DNA of 27,511 bases, from IMG/VR virus record IMGVR_UViG_3300042889_001846, positions 1 to 27,511 of that record. The stretch is one strand, 5' to 3'. The notes beneath the pieces are model-generated. The model was given only the letters and a program-made list of their open reading frames with translations, was not told the origin of the DNA and made no database searches. The DNA is from a virus. Shown here piece after piece: positions 20,669 through 26,854 of the stretch. The stretch's first letter is position 1. Every line of letters begins with the position of its first letter. Position numbers and translations under genes: made by a program.

Positions 20669-21883
20669 ATGACCATGTTTGAAAGCCCTCTCATGACCCC
20701 GTTCGTGGATCTCGGTGAGGCGACCGCCGATGTGGTTTCTCCCCTCTCGCAGGAGAGTCAATTGCTTCTGAGCGTTCTCAAGGAGTTCGGCTTTCAGGGC
20801 GTGATCGGTAAGGTGCGTCGTGGCCCGGTGGTCACCATCCACGAGTTCATCCCCAGCGGTGGCGTGAAGATGCGCAACATCATCGCTTGCGCTGACGACA
20901 TCGCGCGTAACATGGCGGTGCAAAGCTGCCGCATCGCAACCGTGCCCGGAAGCAAGGCTCTGGGCTTTGAAATCCCCAACCAAGTTCGTGAGACGGTCAA
21001 GTTCAGCGACATGCTGAAGTGGCTGGAATACAATGCTGGTGACATGGTTCTGCCCATGGCCATCGGTGAGAGCATTGATGGCGAGCCAGTAGTCGCAGAC
21101 CTGACCAAGATGCCTCACCTGCTGGTTGGTGGCACCACGGGCTCGGGTAAGAGCGTGGGACTCAACACGATGATCCTGAGCCTGGTCGAACGCTACAAGG
21201 CCGATTACGCCCAGTTCGTTATGATCGATACCAAGATGCTTGAGCTGGGTGTCTACAACGGCATCCCGCATCTGCAACGGCCGGTGATCACCGACGCGGA
21301 ACAGGCCGTGTTGGCCCTCAACGATGTCGTGCAGGAGATGGAACGTCGGTACAAGCTCATGGCGGACTTCCGTGTCCGTAACATCAAGAGCTACAACGAC
21401 TTCATGCAGGAAGCTCGTGACGCCAACCATGTCTTCAAGTTCACCGATCAAACGGGTGAGACCATGGGCGGTATGCCCATCTACGAAAGCCGCATCGTTG
21501 AACCCAAGGCCCTGCCCTACATCGTGGTTGTCATTGATGAAGTGGCGGACCTCATGCTCGTGGCGGGCAAGGAAGTGGAGAAGGCGGTACAGCGACTGGC
21601 TCAGATGGCTCGGGCTGCTGGCATCCACCTCATCATGGCCACCCAACGGCCGTCGGTCGATGTCATCACCGGGACGATCAAGGCGAACTTCCCCAGTCGG
21701 ATTGCATTCCAGAGCGCCAGCGCCATCGACTCCCGGACCATCCTGGGTGCAATGGGTGCCGAGAAGCTGCTGGGTATGGGAGACTTGTTGATGAGCCTCA
21801 CGGGTAGTGAACCCCGTCGAGTCCACGGTAGTTTCATCAGCGATGCCGGCGTCCAAGAAGTTGTTGATCGGTTGCGCGTCTAG
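20669..21883 (+). CDS. FtsK/SpoIIIE-type DNA translocase motor
   Basis: The 404-residue protein covers the alpha and beta motor domains of FtsK/SpoIIIE. The Walker A is GTTGSGKS (155-162), the Walker B is YIVVVIDEVADLM (284-296), and between them VMIDTKMLELGVYNGIPHL is a close variant of the family's IDPK(M)LELSxYxGIPHL. MATQRPSVDVITGTIKANFPSRIAF (two stretches) follows, then GMGDLLM. It lacks the N-terminal membrane segments and the C-terminal gamma (KOPS-binding) domain, and ends just after the motor with a short SDAGVQEVVDRLR. It should be a soluble hexameric double-stranded DNA pump. Possible roles are genome segregation, clearing DNA of proteins or packaging support. It has a dedicated promoter and an AAGGAG ribosome binding site. 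Confidence 0.92.
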   Translation: MTMFESPLMTPFVDLGEATADVVSPLSQESQLLLSVLKEFGFQGVIGKVRRGPVVTIHEFIPSGGVKMRNIIACADDIARNMAVQSCRIATVPGSKALGFEIPNQVRETVKFSDMLKWLEYNAGDMVLPMAIGESIDGEPVVADLTKMPHLLVGGTTGSGKSVGLNTMILSLVERYKADYAQFVMIDTKMLELGVYNGIPHLQRPVITDAEQAVLALNDVVQEMERRYKLMADFRVRNIKSYNDFMQEARDANHVFKFTDQTGETMGGMPIYESRIVEPKALPYIVVVIDEVADLMLVAGKEVEKAVQRLAQMARAAGIHLIMATQRPSVDVITGTIKANFPSRIAFQSASAIDSRTILGAMGAEKLLGMGDLLMSLTGSEPRRVHGSFISDAGVQEVVDRLRV

Positions 21884-21887
21884 AATA

Positions 21888-21951
21888 TAGACAAATCTGG
21901 TGTGTTGAAAATAGGCTGGTCTCATAGGGGCAATATCCCCAGGAGACCAGC
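21888..21951 (+). promoter_or_regulatory. Weak early promoter and ribosome-site-masking hairpin before 21952
   Basis: TAGACA (21888-21893) lies 16 bases before a poor -10 (AATAGG, 21910-21915). GCTGGTCTC (21915-21923) pairs perfectly with GAGACCAGC (21943-21951), with GGGG/CCCC (21927-21930/21937-21940) nested inside. The right arm contains most of the AGGAGA ribosome site and ends at the base before the TTG start, so folding should block translation. Confidence 0.6.
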
Positions 21952-22275
21952 TTGTCCACCCTTACTGACATTGAAGATCAAGCCTTTCTTGTAGATCTAC
22001 TTACCCAATCGAGTGAGGATCTAAAGGATCTACTCGACCATCTCACAGATGGCTTTCAGGAGAGATTTGGCGAAGAAGCCAATCCCCTGTACCTGCATAT
22101 TCAGCTTCTCTCGCAGCATCTAGGCCGCGCCATAGCGCAGGGACCATTAGATATGCGGGCGCAACTCATGAGTGAAGCACGGGATCAAGAGGCCCTTGTG
22201 CTCGCGCATTGGGATGAACCTGACGAAGATGATCCAACTGGCCTCTTGGGCATGAGTACCAAAGGTAGCGCATGA
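21952..22275 (+). CDS. Hypothetical acidic protein, 107 aa
   Basis: It starts with TTG behind AGGAGA (5 bases), inside the base of a strong hairpin. The protein is acidic and helical (DQAFLVDLLTQSSEDLKDLL, then HWDEPDEDDPTGLLG near the end). No family is recognised. The stop overlaps the ATG of the next gene (ATGA), so the pair is coupled. The same arrangement, a small gene overlapping a paralogue of the next gene, is seen at 11289-12331. Confidence 0.6.
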   Translation: MSTLTDIEDQAFLVDLLTQSSEDLKDLLDHLTDGFQERFGEEANPLYLHIQLLSQHLGRAIAQGPLDMRAQLMSEARDQEALVLAHWDEPDEDDPTGLLGMSTKGSA

Positions 22276-22853
22276 TCGCGTATATGATTAGAAACAAGAC
22301 TACTGGTAAGTTCTGGAATGGACGAGCCTCTTGGAGTCAATGGGCGGACACCGGCCGACAGTGGAGAAAGAAGAAGGGTGTGGAGGATCAAATCGCCTAC
22401 TACTTCCGCTACCATGTTCGATACAAGGCTGGCCTCCCTCTGACCTTGGACGACTGGGAGATTGTTGAAGTCGACGTGGCGCCTCTGGTTCAGAAGTCCG
22501 AGGACATCGTGGGTCTTATTCGCCATGTGAAGATCCGCCAAAAGCTCTCGGAGACCAGTGAGAACTTCAGCAGTTTCTTGAGTATGATGCGAGACAAAGG
22601 AGTCGAGGACACCATTGAATTCATCATGGATCTGGAACCCACGCCGGGACAACGCTGGGTGGACCGGGACCGTATCAAGGAAGCTCGTGCCCAACTTCGC
22701 GGCATGGGTATCAAGACTCGTACCTTCCGAGAATACCGTGGAATGTTTGGGTTCTTGGATCGCCAGCAGGCCATGCAAGCCCGCCTGGTTCTTAACGCCA
22801 AGCGGTTCATCGATGTGTCGGCTATTCGGAAAGAAGTGGACGGTGCGGTCTAA
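22272..22853 (+). CDS. Hypothetical protein, 193 aa; paralogue of the protein at 11714
   Basis: The N-terminus (YMIRNKTTGKFWNG), the DDWEIVEVDV block and the C-terminal GFLDRQQAMQARLVLNAKRF line up with YRIRNGKGLWSNGG, PEDWEIVEFVIV and AFKDKSQAMLFKLEFKHK of the protein at 11714-12331. They look like distant members of one family. The start overlaps the preceding stop. The function is unknown; the family seems to be one of the small-fold orphans common in T4-like phages. Confidence 0.7.
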   Translation: MIAYMIRNKTTGKFWNGRASWSQWADTGRQWRKKKGVEDQIAYYFRYHVRYKAGLPLTLDDWEIVEVDVAPLVQKSEDIVGLIRHVKIRQKLSETSENFSSFLSMMRDKGVEDTIEFIMDLEPTPGQRWVDRDRIKEARAQLRGMGIKTRTFREYRGMFGFLDRQQAMQARLVLNAKRFIDVSAIRKEVDGAV

Positions 22854-22859
22854 AAACGG

Positions 22860-22887
22860 TTGACCTTTGGTGTCCTGAGTTTACTCT
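22860..22887 (+). promoter_or_regulatory. Early promoter, TTGACC-16-TACTCT
   Basis: TTGACC (22860-22865), 16 bases, TACTCT (22882-22887), then GAA. ACTCT-GAACGTA-AGAGT forms an inverted repeat at the expected start of transcription. An AAAGGAG site follows before the ATG at 22918. Confidence 0.75.
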
Positions 22888-22917
22888 GAACGTAAGAGTT
22901 AAGCAAAGGAGATCTAA

Positions 22918-23280
22918 ATGGCAACCGTGCTTCAAGACTTCGGCCGTGATTCGGAACGCTTCGGTGACATCCCCTTCTACTACGGCTTCCCGCATCGCTT
23001 CTACTTCGGCCAACACCAGATCATGCCCGAGGATGTGGAGACCTGGTGCCGTGAGAACTGCCGGGGTTACTACAAGACGGTGACCTACACCCACAAGTCG
23101 TCCAAGCGGGACCGCAAGGGCAACTACGATGAACGGGTCATCTACGTGGACAAGATCTACCTGGCCAGTGACGAAGACGCGATGCTGATCAAGCTGAGCT
23201 TCAACGTCACAGACCAGATCGTCAAGGGCCGGCCGCGTATCAAGAACCGCCGCAAGGTTCGGCGTATCAAGACCAAATAA
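22918..23280 (+). CDS. Hypothetical basic protein, 120 aa
   Basis: The start has a good AAAGGAG ribosome binding site and its own promoter. The N-terminal part is aromatic (DIPFYYGFPHRFYFGQHQI), the middle has two cysteines (ETWCRENCRGYY), and the end is very basic (KGRPRIKNRRKVRRIKTK), suggesting nucleic acid binding. YLASDEDAMLIKLSF recalls the C-terminal element of the proteins at 11714 and 22272. No known family is assigned. The next gene follows after 9 bases. Confidence 0.65.
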   Translation: MATVLQDFGRDSERFGDIPFYYGFPHRFYFGQHQIMPEDVETWCRENCRGYYKTVTYTHKSSKRDRKGNYDERVIYVDKIYLASDEDAMLIKLSFNVTDQIVKGRPRIKNRRKVRRIKTK

Positions 23281-23289
23281 GGAGATGAC

Positions 23290-23745
23290 GTGACCAAAGA
23301 ACAGAAAGCAAAGGTGTGGGCCTGGGGGATCTATTGGTCCTTCATGGCCTACTATGTCGCGGCCTACATCACCCAGGACAGTTTCCTGCTACGGCATCTC
23401 GAACTGGTGGTCAACGTGGACCTCTGGATCTTCACCCTCATTCCCGCATTGCTCATGGCGGGAGGTGTTGCCATCATGCGCCGCAACATACCATCCATGC
23501 TCAGAGAGATGCGGGAGAAGGGTGCCACCGAAGAAAACATTGCCAACTTCCTGGAGGTAGTAAGACCCAAGGTCACCGGAGAGAATGGTGTGGCCCTTGT
23601 GAGTGCTCTATGGTTGAGTATCATGGTCAGTCTGCTGGGATTGCATTTCCAGGCTATCGCGATGCTGTCCATCACGGTACTGGCCCACAGTGTTCTCATT
23701 CTTTTGCCTATTAAGAAAGTTGACGAGATCACTCCCGTAATCTAA
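23290..23745 (+). CDS. Four-helix membrane protein, 151 aa
   Basis: It starts with GTG behind AAGGAG. Four hydrophobic segments are visible (about 10-28, 43-63, 99-116, 119-141), in two pairs separated by a charged loop of about 35 residues (RRNIPSMLREMREKGATEEN). Its function is unknown; a holin-like, exclusion or membrane-remodelling role is possible. It is co-transcribed with the basic protein before it. The end of the gene contains a TTGACG element for the RNA that follows. Confidence 0.65.
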   Translation: MTKEQKAKVWAWGIYWSFMAYYVAAYITQDSFLLRHLELVVNVDLWIFTLIPALLMAGGVAIMRRNIPSMLREMREKGATEENIANFLEVVRPKVTGENGVALVSALWLSIMVSLLGLHFQAIAMLSITVLAHSVLILLPIKKVDEITPVI

Positions 23746-23748
23746 AGT
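23720..23748 (+). promoter_or_regulatory. Possible promoter, TTGACG-17-TAAAGT, for structured RNA
   Basis: TTGACG (23720-23725) lies inside the end of the membrane protein gene and TAAAGT (23743-23748) on its stop codon, 17 bases apart. Transcription would start near 23755, at the head of the structured segment. Confidence 0.45.
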
Positions 23749-23754
23749 AAAGAT

Positions 23755-23958
23755 GTAGTAGCCTGGGATCGTAGCCCTTGTTAGTGGTGGAGAAACCATT
23801 CACCGACGGCAAGGACCGACCAGGCGGTCCGGTAGGGACGGGGTGGTTACCGTTGTACCTACTTCAAGTAAGTGCCAGCGTATCTTACAGTTGAGCGAGG
23901 ACTGCGGAAGTCGTCAACGCGCTGGGCGAGGATCAGCAAGTCCCTAATAAGGACTTGC
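23755..23958 (+). ncRNA. Candidate structured RNA A, about 200 nt
   Basis: No gene fits between 23745 and 23989. Nested complementary pairs are visible on the plus strand. CCTTG/CAAGG (23776-23780/23810-23814) encloses GGTG/CACC (23786-23789/23801-23804). GGACCG/CGGTCC (23813-23818/23825-23830) follows. CCAGCG/CGCTGG (23875-23880/23920-23925) encloses GTTGA/TCAAC (23890-23894/23914-23918). The end is the perfect hairpin GCAAGTCC-CTAATAA-GGACTTGC (23936-23958), which lacks a T-run. I do not recognise the RNA family. Confidence 0.5.
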
Positions 23959-23969
23959 GTGTAGGATGA

Positions 23970-24012
23970 TTTGGCGTAAACTGGCAGCATGTCTGATCCA
24001 GTTTACGCCAAA
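23970..24012 (+). promoter_or_regulatory. 15-bp perfect hairpin with the start codon in its loop
   Basis: TTTGGCGTAAACTGG (23970-23984) pairs perfectly with 23998-24012, leaving a 13-base loop that holds the ATG of the next gene (23989-23991). No ribosome binding site lies within the loop; the nearest purine-rich site (AGGA, 23963-23966) is outside the stem. It could control translation or be a protein-bound operator. Confidence 0.7.
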
Positions 24013-24222
24013 CTCATATTCAATGAGTTCCATGTAGAATATACGAATGACCCTTACGATACCGAGGGCTTCGAGGTATTCACCGCGCGTGAACTTCATC
24101 TCAATGGCTTCAAGACTGTTCCCACCGTCGAGGAATTCGTAGCCTCTGCGGAGGGAAACTGGGGTGTTGATATCAAGGAGGTCAAGGACAAGTATGGCAA
24201 CGTCCTCTACCCTACTCAATAA
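23989..24222 (+). CDS. Hypothetical protein, 77 aa
   Basis: The ATG lies in the loop of a 15-bp hairpin and the first eight codons form one arm of it. The protein is acidic (IFNEFHVEYTNDPYDTEG, then FVASAEGNWGVDIKEVKDKYG) with mixed helix and strand, and no family is recognised. The next gene starts inside its 3' end with AAGGA upstream. Confidence 0.5.
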   Translation: MSDPVYAKLIFNEFHVEYTNDPYDTEGFEVFTARELHLNGFKTVPTVEEFVASAEGNWGVDIKEVKDKYGNVLYPTQ

Positions 24223-24511
24223 ACTGAGCTGGAATGGTCTGATCATCATCTTTGCAATCAAGACGATGATGACCGATGGTTCGATGTACACCGACTTCAG
24301 CCGGCAGACTTTTGATGACTGGGAGGATCTGTCATTCAAGGACTGGAAGGTTCCACCTAGCAGTCCCTATCCTGACATTGATGAGATCCTTGCAGAGCTC
24401 TACAACTATTCCTTTGGTGAAAGCCCTCTAGCAGTTTTTGATAAGAACCGGAACCTCATCTGGGAACGGGACACTGGTGCTTGGGAGGCTAGTGGCCTCC
24501 CAGTTCCTTGA
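24194..24511 (+). CDS. Hypothetical protein, 105 aa
   Basis: I chose the ATG at 24194 for its AAGGA site 8 bases upstream, giving a 29-base overlap with the previous gene; an internal start at 24260 is possible. Acidic and aromatic segments (DFSRQTFDDWEDLSFKDWKV, DIDEILAELYNYSFGE) fill the middle. A short hydrophobic stretch (WNGLIIIFAI) lies near the N-terminus. It has no recognised homology. Confidence 0.45.
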   Translation: MATSSTLLNKLSWNGLIIIFAIKTMMTDGSMYTDFSRQTFDDWEDLSFKDWKVPPSSPYPDIDEILAELYNYSFGESPLAVFDKNRNLIWERDTGAWEASGLPVP

Positions 24512-24549
24512 GTTCCAACCTTCTACCCAAATCTCTACAAGGTATGTAG

Positions 24550-24577
24550 TTGACGAATCAGGAACTGGCGTTACACT
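24550..24577 (+). promoter_or_regulatory. Early promoter, TTGACG-16-TACACT, with no protein gene behind it
   Basis: TTGACG (24550-24555), 16 bases, TACACT (24572-24577), followed by GAA as in the other early promoters. The expected start near 24584 coincides with the first stem of structured RNA B, so it probably drives that RNA. Confidence 0.6.
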
Positions 24578-24580
24578 GAA

Positions 24581-24767
24581 GACTCAACTACGAGACTGGG
24601 CTGCAATGCCTGAAGGGGGTCGGTATCCCTGGGATGATCCACATGGACCTTGTACGTCCGGATGAGTCCTGTACGCCTACGGCCAGTGCGGCTGCGGCGG
24701 TTCTCCTTCGGGAGGGTCTGGTGCTTTAGGGTCCAGGTGGACCCGGTGGGAGGTGAGGATTCTCCCC
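24581..24767 (+). ncRNA. Candidate structured RNA B, about 185 nt
   Basis: GC-rich sequence with a promoter directly upstream. GACTCA/TGAGTC (24581-24586/24663-24668) encloses ATCC-CTG-GGAT (24625-24635) and GGAC-CTTGTAC-GTCC (24645-24659). Downstream lie CTCC-TTCG-GGAG (24703-24714, a stable UUCG tetraloop), the perfect GGGTCC-AGGT-GGACCC (24729-24744) and a last hairpin GGGAG/CTCCC (24748-24766) ending at the stop codon of the facing gene. A short open frame (24438-24665) crosses it but lacks a start signal. The family is not recognised. Confidence 0.55.
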
Positions 24768-25223
24768 TTAGTTGTAATCGCCGTCTATCTTCTCAAGTGT
24801 GAAGAAGCTGGCCTCGTCTGTGTCATCAACAGCCGTGCGATAACCAAGCTCAGCAACCTGACCCTTAAGCTTCCTTGCGATCGCCATGTAGAGTGAACTC
24901 TTGTTGTCATAGCTTTTGTCAGCGGCAAAGCGGAGTTCTTCGGGTTGCTCGTCAGCTAAGAAGTCTTTGATGCCCTGTACGACATGACCGAGGACCTGAA
25001 TGGCACCACTGCCTTGTTGCCCCGTGTTACCCATCTCGAAGTCTGTGGTCTCTTTATCACGAGCACCGAAAATGATGTTCCAGATGTTGTTATGACCATG
25101 TAGGAATACACCAGTGAAATCCTGCTCCCCTACACCAAAACGAAAGACCTGTTTACCATGGGATTTCTCCCAATTAAGGTCTTTGTCATCAAAGGTTTCG
25201 GTTACGATTTCACGCCATCTCAT
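24768..25223 (-). CDS. Hypothetical protein, 151 aa
   Basis: I chose the ATG at 25223 (MRWREIVTETF) because a late box (AGTAAATA) ends 5 bases before it, exactly where the transcript should start; a longer start at 25289 would span the promoter. GGAG also lies 12 bases upstream of the ATG. The protein has a beta-rich first half (KQVFRFGVGEQDFTGVFLHG) and a C-terminal half (IKDFLADEQPEELRFAADKS, then SLYMAIARKL) like small alpha/beta proteins found in many large phages. No function can be assigned. Confidence 0.65.
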   Translation of the reverse strand: MRWREIVTETFDDKDLNWEKSHGKQVFRFGVGEQDFTGVFLHGHNNIWNIIFGARDKETTDFEMGNTGQQGSGAIQVLGHVVQGIKDFLADEQPEELRFAADKSYDNKSSLYMAIARKLKGQVAELGYRTAVDDTDEASFFTLEKIDGDYN

Positions 25224-25228
25224 GTGGT

Positions 25229-25236
25229 TATTTACT
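25229..25236 (-). promoter_or_regulatory. Late promoter, AGTAAATA (minus strand), 5 bases before ATG
   Basis: The box faces the gene at 24768-25223 and has the same 5-base gap to the ATG as the one at 6386, suggesting a leaderless late transcript. Confidence 0.55.
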
Positions 25237-25259
25237 CCAAAGAGTCTGTCCGCTACAAT
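25231..25259 (+). promoter_or_regulatory. Sigma70-like promoter, TTTACT-17-TACAAT
   Basis: TTTACT (25231-25236) and TACAAT (25254-25259) are 17 bases apart and face the gene at 25265. They overlap the divergent late box, so the two directions may exclude each other. The ATG lies 5 bases past the -10. Confidence 0.5.
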
Positions 25260-25264
25260 AAGGA

Positions 25265-25516
25265 ATGACTCGAGAAGAACGCTCCTCATTCCTCCGCGAA
25301 CAATTGATTCGCAATGGTACCTATACCGAAGAAGTGATGGCCAAGGCCGAGCAGATCTTCTATGATACCCACCCTCGTGGTCTCACGTCTCCCTTCCAGC
25401 ACTGGATCGAAACGGCTAGTGCGCCAACACAAAGCTACTTTGCCAAACTGGCACGGGTTGCTCTGGCTAATGAAGAGAAGCTAAAAGCAGAAGGTGAAGT
25501 GACTACTCTTAAGTAG
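25265..25516 (+). CDS. Hypothetical helical protein, 83 aa
   Basis: An 83-residue, mostly helical protein (TREERSSFLREQLIRNG, AKLARVALANEEKLKAEGE). The ATG follows the -10 box by 5 bases, and AAGG immediately precedes it, too close for a normal ribosome site, so it may be read from a leaderless transcript. The stop codon lies in a perfect hairpin (ACTACT-CTTA-AGTAGT, 25502-25517). No family is recognised. Confidence 0.6.
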   Translation: MTREERSSFLREQLIRNGTYTEEVMAKAEQIFYDTHPRGLTSPFQHWIETASAPTQSYFAKLARVALANEEKLKAEGEVTTLK

Positions 25517-25704
25517 TGAACGGAGTAGTCGGTGCGGATTGGAGGCGGCCGCATAGGTCGCTTGCTGGACTTGTCCGGTAGTTGGAAGAGCATAAATCAC
25601 TCGGCTGGTATAGGGCCGGACTGTTCGAGGACAGGGACGGGAACGATAATTCCGTATGAAACTTTTCCGGAGGATCCTGGGTCGGGGAAGCCCAGGGCTT
25701 CACA
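25517..25704 (+). ncRNA. Candidate structured RNA C, about 185 nt
   Basis: No gene fits between the two convergent genes. Visible pairs are CTGT/ACAG (25621-25624/25631-25634), ACGG-G-AA/TT-CCGT (25637-25643/25650-25655) and CCTGGG-TCGGGGAAG-CCCAGG (25676-25696). GTCCGGTAG and AGGGACGGG strings are shared with RNA A, which may be chance. Orientation is uncertain; plus is assumed from the upstream gene. The evidence is weaker than for the other candidates. Confidence 0.35.
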
Positions 25705-25902
25705 TTAGAGTTCTAGACTCCCATCAGGTTTGATAGTCACGGATTCTAGACCATCAATGATGGCTTGGAAGTTGGCATTCCGCAGAGCTTCATGTTCGCG
25801 CACGATTGACCGCTTCTGCTCATTGAGCTTGATCTTACGCTTCTGAGCCTTACGGGTCTTGGCTGCTTGGTGTAGTCTGGACTGACTAGTTGGCTTCTTC
25901 AT
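25705..25902 (-). CDS. Small basic protein, 65 aa
   Basis: The ATG at 25902 has a strong GGAGG site 5 bases upstream and a late box ACTAAATA behind it; an in-frame ATG at 25941 precedes the promoter. The first half is very basic (RLHQAAKTRKAQKRKIKLNE), suggesting RNA or DNA binding, and the C-terminal half is acidic. Its place among structured RNAs makes RNA binding worth testing. No family is recognised. Confidence 0.6.
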   Translation of the reverse strand: MKKPTSQSRLHQAAKTRKAQKRKIKLNEQKRSIVREHEALRNANFQAIIDGLESVTIKPDGSLEL

Positions 25903-25924
25903 GGGGACCTCCGTTATGGTCTGA

Positions 25925-25932
25925 TATTTAGT
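25925..25932 (-). promoter_or_regulatory. Late promoter, ACTAAATA (minus strand)
   Basis: A late box lies 22 bases before the ATG of the small basic protein, with GGAGG between. Confidence 0.6.
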
Positions 25933-25975
25933 TGACCCCAATGTTTGGTTTCAGTATAAGTAGAAATGCACACCT

Positions 25976-26061
25976 GCCCAGGTGGCGGAACGGTAGACGC
26001 GCAGCCTTGAGGTGGCTGTGTCCGAAAGGACGTGGAGATTCGAATTCTCTCCTGGGCACCA
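25976..26061 (+). tRNA. tRNA-Leu (anticodon GAG)
   Basis: A complete class II cloverleaf is visible. The acceptor is GCCCAGG/CCTGGGC with discriminator A and encoded CCA. The D arm has GGCGGAACGGTAGACGC. The anticodon arm is CAGCC-TTGAGGT-GGCTG (GAG). There is a long variable arm (GTCC-GAAA-GGAC) and a T loop TTCGAAT. It reads CUC/CUU. A large structured segment starts immediately after the CCA. Confidence 0.95.
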
Positions 26062-26670
26062 AACTGTTGTTCTCCTAGAACATCAGCCAGCAGGGACCGG
26101 GTAACCGGCCCTTTGATATGACGAGAGTTACTGCTGGACGCTAATGTTGCCTGGGTCGATAAAGGGGCTGGGCGACTTCTTCGGATAGGCGTAACACTGG
26201 ATCTAGGGGAAGGGGCATGAAGTCAACCCGTTATCTCCGGGGACGAATGGTGTGGGGTGAGGAAACCCATCAACAGTTAGAGATTCACAGAGCCCCAGCG
26301 GCGGCATCCGGATGCCAAAGTAGAGGCTGGATGCAGTCGACCTAGGAAGCTGCGGCGTGCCGTGGTGGAGGAAGGGTGCTGGCGAGAGGGGATGCCAGCC
26401 TGTGGATACTACAGAGGCCTCCTGTCGTGGGATCAAGGCCTGGAGCGAGCGCTGGTCCCAGAGGGATAATTGTGATGGCACAACCGGCGGTGAGGGGACG
26501 AGGAACCTCTCCTGTAGATCGACTACTGAACCCTGTGAGTAATATGCGGATGCTGAGCTCGTGTGCCAATATGGACCTCCTGAATATCAGGCACCGGGGT
26601 TGGTTGCTGTAGTCAAGGTGTTTCTAGTGAACTGGCGTCTTGACGGTGATGGGAATGTGGAGTCCATCCA
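26062..26670 (+). ncRNA. Large structured RNA candidate D, about 600 nt, downstream of tRNA-Leu
   Basis: No protein gene fits in 660 bases. Many pairs are visible: TGTTCT-CCT-AGAACA (26068-26082), CCAGCAG/CTGCTGG (26087-26093/26131-26137) enclosing CCGG-GTAA-CCGG (26097-26108, a GNRA-type loop), GGCAT-CCGG-ATGCC (26303-26316), GCTGGC/GCCAGC (26378-26383/26394-26399), AGGCCT/AGGCCT (26415-26420/26436-26441) and CCTGA-ATA-TCAGG (26579-26591). Size, complexity and a position right after a phage tRNA fit giant phage RNAs of the ROOL or GOLLD kind, but I cannot confirm a family match. It may be processed from the tRNA transcript, since no separate promoter is obvious. Confidence 0.55.
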
Positions 26671-26674
26671 GTAG

Positions 26675-26702
26675 TTGACATTCTGGAATCCAATGTTACA
26701 CT
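26675..26702 (+). promoter_or_regulatory. Early promoter, TTGACA-16-TACACT
   Basis: TTGACA (26675-26680), 16 bases, TACACT (26697-26702). It precedes the small membrane protein gene at 26726, with a GAGGAGA ribosome site. Confidence 0.75.
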
Positions 26703-26725
26703 ATGGCTTTGCAGAGGAGACATTT

Positions 26726-26854
26726 ATGGGACTAATCATTATCGGCCTCACCCTGGTCGGCGCTGTGGCCTATCTCATCTTCGGTCCGAAGCCGGAATAT
26801 CCCATGACTCCCGAAGAAGAAGCCGAAGACATCGAACTGTGGCGTGGCCTCTGA
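26726..26854 (+). CDS. Small single-span membrane protein, 42 aa
   Basis: A 42-residue protein with a strong GAGGAGA ribosome binding site and its own promoter. Residues 2-19 (GLIIIGLTLVGAVAYLIF) form one membrane segment, followed by an acidic tail (TPEEEAEDIELW). No homologue is recognised. Its signals make it a likely real gene; small phage proteins of this form often modify host membrane complexes, though nothing specific can be said. Confidence 0.65.
   Translation: MGLIIIGLTLVGAVAYLIFGPKPEYPMTPEEEAEDIELWRGL

Noticed and set aside
20648-21925. Long open frame on the minus strand opposite the FtsK-like gene
   Set aside because: It is the antisense shadow of a clear FtsK motor; the composition (His/Asp/Val-rich, no motifs) is typical of antisense frames in GC-rich genes.
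24438-24665. Open frame of 75 codons on the plus strand
   Set aside because: It overlaps the end of the 24194-24511 gene, has no ribosome site, and contains the promoter and first stems of structured RNA B.
26203-26612. Overlapping short open frames on both strands within the large structured block
   Set aside because: Several frames of 60-90 codons appear on both strands as expected in GC-rich sequence; none has a ribosome site or coherent composition.
26062-26670. Group I intron as explanation of the large structured block
   Set aside because: The conserved P/Q/R/S core strings were not found and no interrupted gene flanks the block.
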